Origin: Methylobacterium indicum
GTDB taxonomy: Bacteria; Pseudomonadota; Alphaproteobacteria; Rhizobiales; Beijerinckiaceae
Length of the DNA: 61,209 bases
Direction: 5' to 3'
Assembly (NCBI RefSeq): GCF_001043895.1
Contig: NZ_JTHF01000007.1
Location: forward strand, 1-61,209
Each line of letters starts with the position of its first letter. Position 1 is the stretch's first letter. The position numbers were made by a program, and so were the translations under genes. This document shows, in pieces, positions 54,562-61,209 of this stretch. The notes under the pieces were generated by a model that worked only from the letters and a program-made list of their open reading frames with translations, was not told the DNA's origin and did not search any database.

Positions 54562-55584
54562 CTACCCGCCGGTGCCCGGCAGCCGATACCCCGCCGGCTC
54601 TCCCACCCGCGCCGCCAGCATCGCCTGCACGCGGTCGAGCCCGTCGCCCGGCAGCGACGCACTGGTGGCGAGGCAGTAGACCTCCCAGCCGACCGAGACG
54701 AACCCGAGGCCGAAGCGCTCCGCCGCCGCGCGGGCGCCCAGGCCCGCATCGGCCGCGCCCGAGGCGATCACCGCCGCCACGGCCTGGTGGGTGAATTCCT
54801 CGAGGCCGTAGCCGACGATCTCGCCGGGTGCGATCCCGGCCTCGGCGAGGAGCCGGTCGAACCAGGCCCGGGTGCCGGATCCCTTCTGCCGGTTGACGAA
54901 GCGGGCCTTCCTGGCCCGCAGGTCCATCGGGGTGACGAGCCCGAGCGGATTGCCGGCGGCGACGAGGAGTCCCTGCTCGCGCTCGAACAGCGGACGGACC
55001 CGGAAGGCCGGGTCGGCGACGAGATCGGCGAAGGGCGGCCCGGCGGCGGCCGGGCCGATCGCGCCGCAATGGAAGCCGGCGGCGTCGGCACGCCCGTCCA
55101 TGAGCCGGACCACGGCGTCACGGCTGCCCATCACGGCGATGTCGGCCCCACCCCATGCCGACAGCACCTCCATCAGCAGGGGGTCGTGGCTCGCCGCCAG
55201 GGTGAGGCGGCCCGGCACGGCGAGCAGGGTGGACAGGCGGGATTGCAGCGCCCGCGCCTCCCGGGCGAGCGGCAGGGCGAGGCCTTCGGCCGCGATCGAC
55301 AGGGCCTCGTGCAGGGCCGCGCCGGTCTCCGTCAGCGTCGTGCCGTGGCCGCGGGTCTTGCGCACGAGCTGATGGCCGATCCCCGCCTCGAGCGTCCGGA
55401 CGCGCTCCCAGGCAGCGCGATAGGACAGGCCGATCTCGGTCGCCGCGCCCTGCACCGAGCGGGTCCGGGCGATGGCCTGCAACAGCGCGACGGTGTCGGC
55501 GACGGCGATGCGCGCCCGCCCGATCCGCAGCGAGCCGCCGAGCCCGAGCTCGACCAGGGGTGTCTCATCGGCAGGTGTCGTCAT
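54562..55584 (-). CDS. ModE-type HTH regulator fused to a molybdate/PBP-like domain
   Basis: The 340-residue protein has an N-terminal ModE/LysR-like helix-turn-helix (ALLQAIARTRSVQGAATEIG, LSYRAAWERVRTLEAGIGHQ) and a C-terminal periplasmic-binding-protein-like domain. That domain contains LTLAASHDPLLMEVLSAW, RFVNRQKGSGTRAWFDRLL, GYGLEEFTHQAVAAVIASG and GLGARAAAERFGLGFVSVGW. Such proteins (LysR-substrate-binding with ModE_N) often regulate molybdenum or tungsten enzymes such as formate dehydrogenase. In a formaldehyde-oxidising strain that would be fitting, but no Mo enzyme gene is in the window. It converges with tpa. Confidence 0.8.
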   Translation of the reverse strand: MTTPADETPLVELGLGGSLRIGRARIAVADTVALLQAIARTRSVQGAATEIGLSYRAAWERVRTLEAGIGHQLVRKTRGHGTTLTETGAALHEALSIAAEGLALPLAREARALQSRLSTLLAVPGRLTLAASHDPLLMEVLSAWGGADIAVMGSRDAVVRLMDGRADAAGFHCGAIGPAAAGPPFADLVADPAFRVRPLFEREQGLLVAAGNPLGLVTPMDLRARKARFVNRQKGSGTRAWFDRLLAEAGIAPGEIVGYGLEEFTHQAVAAVIASGAADAGLGARAAAERFGLGFVSVGWEVYCLATSASLPGDGLDRVQAMLAARVGEPAGYRLPGTGG

Positions 55585-56089
55585 ACCGCGCGCCGCCCCG
55601 TCCTCTCGTCGTCCCTCGCAGGATCGCGCCTTGCAGGATCACGCCTCGCAGGATCGAGGGCGCCACCGCTCTCGCCTCGGCGCCGATCCAGGCCCGCCTC
55701 GCGCCGTCGACGTCGCTGGCCGATGCGTCGGCGCGCCGTACCGATGCGCCTCCTCGTTCCGCAGACCGTGTCGCACGCCGAGGATGCCGGTCTAGCATGG
55801 AAAAACCGGGTTCGCCGGGCCTCCGGTCCGGACGATGCGCGGGCGAGCGGAGCGCCACCAGGACCGGATGGTCTTGGGGGCACGGATGTTCCGCCGTCGA
55901 CCGCTCCGGTGGCCGGGATGCGACCTCCCGCTCCCAGCCCCGGGGCATCATCGGACGTCATCATCATATTGAGGCCCGGAAAGTGGCATTGTACCGCCGA
56001 TGCACCAAGCCCGCCGCAGCCTGTATCGCCGCCCGGGCGAGCGCCCAATCCGGGCGAGAGACCCGCACGGGACGTTCGAGGACCGCACC
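55585..56089. other. Intergenic region with a 15-bp tandem repeat
   Basis: No gene is recognised in these 500 bases; long frames are shadows rich in Arg and Pro. At 55618-55657 the unit GCAGGATCGCGCCTT repeats about 2.6 times (GCAGGATC starts at 55618, 55633 and 55648). Divergent promoters for the neighbouring genes should lie here. Confidence 0.55.
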
Positions 56090-56812
56090 ATGCATCCGGA
56101 ACTCCTCACCCCGGCTCAAGCCCGCCTCCGGCCCGACCGGCCGAGGGTTGCCCCGTCCGAGGGGGCGGCGCGGGGGCAGCAGGGCCGGATGGCGTGCCTG
56201 CCGGCGGACTGGATCCACGACGGAGGCCTGCGCGCCTTCCGGGGCGATGCCGGATATCTCGGCCGCTCGATCGCGGCGCTCAAGCTCTACGTGACCCTCG
56301 TCGTCAGCCAGGTGGCGGCGTCGGACGCCGGCGATCCGGCACCGATCCCGATGTCCTACGAACGGATCGCCGCCCTGTCGGGCCTGTCGGACCCGCTGAT
56401 CTGCGCGGGCAAGAAGGTGCTCCTCGACCAGGGCCTCGTCACCACCGCCGGAGAACGGCCGGGGGGGACGATCGCCTACCGGCTGACCGGCCTTCGCCCG
56501 TCGAGCGCTGCGGCCCGCCTCCTCCATGCGTCGCAGGGCGACGCCCGGATCGCCGCCCTGCACGGCCTCACCTGCCGGAAGGCCCCGAACCTCGCCGCGT
56601 TGAAGACCTATCTGCTGCTCTGCGCCACCGGGAGCGACCCGGAGGGCGTCGTCTCGCTCGACATCGATGCCGCGTCGAGCCTCACCCATACCAGCCACGT
56701 CAAGATCGCGGCGGCCCTCGCCACCCTGCAGGATCTCGCCCTCGCCGAACTCCTCGCGAGCCCGTCGCGGTCGGTCGACCATCGTCGGATCCGGCTCCTG
56801 CCGCTGCGCTGA
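56090..56812 (+). CDS. Protein with two winged-helix-like domains, function unknown
   Basis: From ATG 56090 (GAGG eight bases upstream) the 240-residue protein appears to hold two similar helix-turn-helix modules. The first has IAALKLYVTLVVSQVAAS and PMSYERIAALSGLSDPLI...KKVLLDQGLV. The second has LAALKTYLLLCATGSDPEG and DIDAASSLTHTSHVKIAAAL...LQDLALAEL. The likeness suggests an internal duplication. Tandem winged helices of this kind occur in plasmid replication initiators and in regulators, so either role is possible. An in-frame ATG at 56000 would add 30 Arg-rich residues and is less likely. It lies upstream of the formaldehyde genes. Confidence 0.65.
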   Translation: MHPELLTPAQARLRPDRPRVAPSEGAARGQQGRMACLPADWIHDGGLRAFRGDAGYLGRSIAALKLYVTLVVSQVAASDAGDPAPIPMSYERIAALSGLSDPLICAGKKVLLDQGLVTTAGERPGGTIAYRLTGLRPSSAAARLLHASQGDARIAALHGLTCRKAPNLAALKTYLLLCATGSDPEGVVSLDIDAASSLTHTSHVKIAAALATLQDLALAELLASPSRSVDHRRIRLLPLR

Positions 56813-57067
56813 TCGCCCGCGTCGGAGCCGATCCGGCACCGCCTCGTCCCCGCTGCGTCCCGGTCTCGACCCGGCGCCAGGATATGACGACGGGGGCGGA
56901 CATCCGGCGGACAGTGGACTAAAGTCTGCCGTGCCGCGCCGTTGCGACCTTTACCAATTCGCAGCAGAGATCGGGCCAATCAGCGGGCAGCCCGGGTGCG
57001 CTTCCCCTTCTCAGCGCCGATGCGCGGCGCCTCGCCCCCCACGCGAAACGATCCAGCTGGAGACCAC
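56813..57067. promoter_or_regulatory. Probable promoter region of the formaldehyde oxidation genes
   Basis: This 255-base gap precedes the dehydrogenase gene. No operator is recognised. A purine-rich GGAG lies 5 bases before the ATG at 57068. Confidence 0.35.
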
Positions 57068-58201
<1,134 letters not shown>

Positions 58202-58211
58202 GGAAGTGCCT

Positions 58212-58237
58212 CCCGGCCGGCTTCGCCGCCGGCCGGG
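58212..58237 (+). terminator. Perfect GC-rich hairpin between frmA and fghA
   Basis: A perfect 10-bp stem CCCGGCCGGC / GCCGGCCGGG encloses the loop TTCGCC. No T-run follows, so it may attenuate, not stop, transcription. Confidence 0.6.
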
Positions 58238-58363
58238 CCGGAGCAGCCTCTCGCTCGTCGCGCGACCGGGAGGCCGCTCTCTTCGTTCATGCCGCATCGC
58301 CCCGCGACGGACCGGTCTTGCGCACCGTTCGCGGCGCATCGTCTGTCAAGAGGGAACGGCTTC

Positions 58364-59197
58364 ATGGAAAAGGTCTCGCAGGCTCTCTCGCATGGCGGCA
58401 TCCAGGGCGTGTACCGGCACGAGGCCGAGACCACGCGCTGCCCGATGACCTTCGCGGTCTACCTGCCGCCGCAGGCGAAGGACGGGACGGTGCCGGTCCT
58501 CTGGTACCTGTCGGGGCTCACCTGCACCCATGCCAACGTGATGGACAAGGGCGAGTACCGGCGGGCGGCCGCGCGCCACGGCATCGCCATCGTGGCCCCG
58601 GATACCAGCCCGCGCGGGCCGGACGTGCCGGACGAGCCCGACAACTGGCAGTTCGGCTGCGGCGCGGGCTTCTACGTCGACGCCACGCAGGCGCCCTACG
58701 ACCGCAACTACCGCATGTGGTCCTACGTCACCGAGGAGCTGCCGGCCCTCGTCGCCCGCGAGTTTCCGGTCGACATGGGGCGCCAGGGCATCTTCGGCCA
58801 TTCGATGGGCGGCCACGGCGCGCTCACCATCGCGCTCAACCATCCCGAGCGCTTCCGCTCCTGCAGCGCCTTCGCGCCGATCGTCCAGCCCTCGACCGCC
58901 GGCTGGTCGAAGCCGGCGCTGACCAAGTATCTTGGCGCGGACGAGGCCGCCTGGCGGCGCCACGACGCGACCGCCCTGATCGAGGACGGCCGCCGCTTCC
59001 CGGAATTCCTGGTCGACCAGGGCACGGCCGACTCGTTCCTCGACGAGGGCCTGCGCCCCTGGCTCCTGGAGGAGGCGTGCAAGAAGGCGGGGATCGGACT
59101 GACCCTCAACATGCGCGAGGGCTACGACCACTCCTACTTCTTCATCTCGACCTTCATGGACGACCACATCGCCTGGGCCGCCGAGCGCCTGCGCTGA
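58364..59197 (+). CDS. fghA: S-formylglutathione hydrolase
   Basis: The 277-residue esterase starts at ATG 58364 (GAGGGA upstream). It has the alpha/beta-hydrolase nucleophile motif GHSMGGHGAL (Ser147), Asp223 in LVDQGTADSF and His256 in REGYDHSYFF, with the oxyanion region LWYLSGLTCTHANV. These are typical of esterase D/FghA. It cleaves S-formylglutathione to formate and glutathione. It acts right after the preceding dehydrogenase, and formate would then be oxidised by dehydrogenases encoded elsewhere. Confidence 0.96.
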   Translation: MEKVSQALSHGGIQGVYRHEAETTRCPMTFAVYLPPQAKDGTVPVLWYLSGLTCTHANVMDKGEYRRAAARHGIAIVAPDTSPRGPDVPDEPDNWQFGCGAGFYVDATQAPYDRNYRMWSYVTEELPALVAREFPVDMGRQGIFGHSMGGHGALTIALNHPERFRSCSAFAPIVQPSTAGWSKPALTKYLGADEAAWRRHDATALIEDGRRFPEFLVDQGTADSFLDEGLRPWLLEEACKKAGIGLTLNMREGYDHSYFFISTFMDDHIAWAAERLR

Positions 59198-59479
59198 CAC
59201 CGTGCGGGGAGGGGGCCGGGGACGTGTGACCTCCCCGTGCCCCGCGCCACCGTCCCGCTCACCGCGGGCCGGAGAGGCGGGCCCGGTTTGCCGCCCCCCC
59301 GCCCAGACGAGATGCCCTCCATCGCTGCGGCGCCGGCGAACGGCTCCCCACATCCGCACGTGTCGTATGATCATCTCCGCCGAGCCCTGTCGCGGCCGCC
59401 GGCCGACAGCAGGGTGAGGCGAGGATCGGGCGCGCGGGCCCGCGCGACGGTCGAGATCGGCACGAGGGGAGATTCGCCG

Positions 59480-60343
59480 ATGCGCGACGTCAACGAGCAC
59501 ACCATCACCCAGGCGGTCGTCGATCGCCTGGCCGACACGCCGGATCCGCGCCTCAAGACGGTGGTGACGAGCTTGGTGCGCCACCTGCACGACTTCGTGC
59601 GCGACGTCGAGCCGACCTTCGCGGAGTGGCAGGCGGCCATCGCCTTCCTGACCCGGACCGGACAGACCTGCGACCAGCACCGCCAGGAATTCATCCTGCT
59701 CTCCGACATCCTCGGCGTCTCGATGCTGGTCGACGCCATCAACCACCGCATGCCGGAGGGCGCGACCGAGACCACCGTGCTCGGGCCGTTCTACGTCGAG
59801 GCGGCCCCCGAGCGTCAGAACGGCGCCGATATCGCCGGGCCGCTCGAGGGCACGCCGCTCCTCGTCACCGGCTCGGTCGCCACCGTCGGCGGCCAAGTGC
59901 TTGCCGGCGCCACCGTCGATGTCTGGCATGCCGACGACGACGGCGCCTACGACGTGCAGCAGCTCGACGCGCTCGGCGGTCTCGCCGGGCGGGCGCGGTT
60001 CCGCACCGATGCGCAGGGCCGCTTCCACTTCTGGACCGTCATGCCGGCCTGGTACCCGATCCCCGACGACGGCCCGGTCGGCGACCTCCTCACGGCCACC
60101 GGCCGCCACCCGAACCGTCCGGCCCACCTGCACGTCATGATCGCGGCGGCGGGCTTCGAGACACTGATCACCCACATCTTCGCCGCCGACAGCCCGTGGC
60201 TCGAATCCGACGCGGTGTTCGGGGTGAAGACCTCGCTCATCGCCGACTTCGCCGAACGTCCGGCCGGCACCGCACCTGACGGGCGGGCGATGGACCGGTC
60301 CTACCGCCATCTCGCCTACGATTTCGGCCTGAAGCCCGCCTGA
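59480..60343 (+). CDS. Intradiol ring-cleavage dioxygenase (catechol/hydroxyquinol 1,2-type)
   Basis: From ATG 59480 the 287-residue protein has an N-terminal helical dimerisation domain (residues 1-95) and a beta-sandwich catalytic domain. GATETTVLGPFYVEAAPE leads into it. Fe(III) ligands are Tyr157 (DGAYDVQ), Tyr192 (PAWYPIPDDGPVG), and His216/His218 (RPAHLHVMI). This fits catechol or hydroxyquinol 1,2-dioxygenases, which open the ring between the hydroxyls. The substrate is not fixed by sequence; HADDDGAYD is closest to the hydroxyquinol branch as I recall it. No maleylacetate reductase or muconate gene is adjacent in the window. Confidence 0.88.
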   Translation: MRDVNEHTITQAVVDRLADTPDPRLKTVVTSLVRHLHDFVRDVEPTFAEWQAAIAFLTRTGQTCDQHRQEFILLSDILGVSMLVDAINHRMPEGATETTVLGPFYVEAAPERQNGADIAGPLEGTPLLVTGSVATVGGQVLAGATVDVWHADDDGAYDVQQLDALGGLAGRARFRTDAQGRFHFWTVMPAWYPIPDDGPVGDLLTATGRHPNRPAHLHVMIAAAGFETLITHIFAADSPWLESDAVFGVKTSLIADFAERPAGTAPDGRAMDRSYRHLAYDFGLKPA

Positions 60344-60418
60344 GCCGGTCCGATAGGCCCCGCCCCCTCGGCGGAGGACCGCCTTGCGGCGGCTGCGTCG
60401 GGTGGGCATCTGACCGGC

Positions 60419-60838
60419 ATGACCCGGACCACCCTGGACGACGACAGCCTCGCCCCCTTCCTGGCGGCGTTCTACGGCCGCGTGCGCACCGACCCGCTCA
60501 TCGGCCCGATCTTCGCCGCGGCGATCCCGGAGGCCGACTGGCCGCGGCACATGGAGACCATCGGGGCGTTCTGGTCGTCGGTCCTCTTTCGGACGGGGCG
60601 CTACAAGGGCAACCCCTTCGGCCGTCATCAGGCGCTCGGCGTGCTGAGGCCGGAGCACTTCGCCCGCTGGCTCGACCTGTTCCGGGACACGGCGGTCGCG
60701 CACTTCTCCCCGGACGAGGCCGCCCTGCTGCAGGAACGGGCCGAGCGGATCGGCGCCAGCCTCGAGGCCGGCCTGTTCTTCCGGCCCGAGGCGACGGGCG
60801 CGGCGGCCGCCGCTGGAGCCGGGAGACCTGCCGGGTGA
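60419..60838 (+). CDS. Group III truncated hemoglobin
   Basis: The 139-residue protein matches group III truncated globins (Ctb type). Tyr19 lies at the B10 position (FYGRVRTDPLIGPIF), there is a WPRHMETIGAFWSSVLF block, and the proximal His70 is in PFGRHQALGVL. A short Ala/Gly/Pro tail follows. Such globins bind O2, NO or related ligands and protect against nitrosative stress or serve oxygenases. It stands 75 bases after the intradiol dioxygenase gene in the same direction, possibly the same transcript. Confidence 0.88.
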   Translation: MTRTTLDDDSLAPFLAAFYGRVRTDPLIGPIFAAAIPEADWPRHMETIGAFWSSVLFRTGRYKGNPFGRHQALGVLRPEHFARWLDLFRDTAVAHFSPDEAALLQERAERIGASLEAGLFFRPEATGAAAAAGAGRPAG

Positions 60839-61016
60839 GCATCATTCTCGCCGCCAGGAGGGCGGCGTGCAGGAGGTGGAGAACCACGGGCGTGTCGGGC
60901 ACGAGTGCAACGGGCCTGAGCGGCGATCCCCCGCGGACCGGCCGCGGCGACGAGACGCCGGCAGGATGCGCACCGACGTGCCGGGCGGGCGACGCGCGTG
61001 CCCGGCCGGCTCGCGC

Positions 61017-61209
61017 TCAACGATGGCGATGACGTCGCGAGACACGATCCGGGCGCCGGCCAGCCACCCCTGGATTCGGACGAGCGCCCTGTGCTCGACC
61101 TCCCGCGTCAGTCGGCGGGGATACGATGTCGAGGGGTTCGTCGCTGTCCACGGGGCGGAATCCGACGCGCAGGGAGGCGGGCGGGGTCGCGGCACCGTGC
61201 GGGTTGGCC
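61017..61209 (-). CDS. Possible C-terminal end of a gene entering from the right edge
   Basis: On the minus strand a frame open at the right edge reads ANPHGAATPPASLRVGFRPV, then DSDEPLDIVSPPTD, which looks like protein, before an Arg-rich tail and a stop at 61017. Another overlapping minus-strand frame is also open. The evidence is composition only. Confidence 0.25.
   Translation of the reverse strand, partial: ANPHGAATPPASLRVGFRPVDSDEPLDIVSPPTDAGGRAQGARPNPGVAGRRPDRVSRRHRHR

Noticed and set aside
55560..56294. Plus-strand frame between the ModE-type regulator and the winged-helix gene
   Set aside because: It spans tandem repeats and the start of another gene, and its translation is Arg/Ser-rich without motifs.

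Overview
The window is GC-rich alphaproteobacterial DNA, most likely from a Methylobacterium-type methylotroph and most likely from a plasmid or second replicon. The reasons are a RepA/RepB partition pair (40600-42846), a glutathione-dependent formaldehyde oxidation pair (57068-59197), taurine and oxalate genes, and many insertion-sequence remnants and small palindromic repeats. The organism is inferred from gene content and style; no rRNA or tRNA gene is visible to anchor it.

Region 1 (1-19348) is a tight, one-direction operon. It opens with the tail of a Gly-rich collagen-like protein. It continues with a giant 3196-residue protein that carries a DUF6603-like segment, three uncharacterised proteins (521, 320 and 1299 residues) and a protein with Ig-like beta repeats. 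It ends with an acyl carrier protein and a beta-ketoacyl synthase. Gaps between the seven full genes run from a 4-base overlap to 25 bases. No pathway is known to me for this combination, and it is the best candidate here for an undescribed system.

Region 2 (19500-23660) is an AT-richer island on the minus strand. It holds an aspartyl/asparaginyl beta-hydroxylase-like gene and a small protein that reads like a compact ribosome-inactivating (rRNA N-glycosidase) domain. An IS5 remnant, a frameshifted IS3-family element and an IclR-like regulator stub follow.

Region 3 (23663-34921) is a catabolic cluster: a TauD/TfdA dioxygenase, two SDR dehydrogenases, an SMP-30 lactonase, an FMN 2-hydroxyacid dehydrogenase, an HMGL/isopropylmalate-synthase-type lyase, a LysR regulator, a glutathione transferase and a periplasmic binding protein. 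Its gaps are filled by about 120-bp double-hairpin repeats and one different 125-bp repeat. The substrate is unknown; a hydroxy or keto acid is likely.

Region 4 (34942-43528) is a mobile and plasmid-maintenance zone. It contains a dead IS256-family element, an AT-rich 607-residue glycosyltransferase-like gene, an IS5 remnant, about 1.6 kb without a convincing gene, and repB-repA on the minus strand. No repC is seen. A 22-bp direct repeat sits at both ends of repA.

Region 5 (43529-54253) holds a small EamA transporter, a bicupin oxalate decarboxylase-like protein with its LysR regulator, and a taurine cluster: a MocR/TauR regulator, TauABC, a TauE-like exporter, an SDR and a taurine-pyruvate-type aminotransferase. 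Without Xsc nearby, this fits use of taurine nitrogen with reduction of sulfoacetaldehyde to isethionate and export.

Region 6 (54254-61209) carries a ModE-type regulator with a binding domain, a double winged-helix protein, S-(hydroxymethyl)glutathione dehydrogenase, S-formylglutathione hydrolase, an intradiol dioxygenase and a group III truncated hemoglobin.
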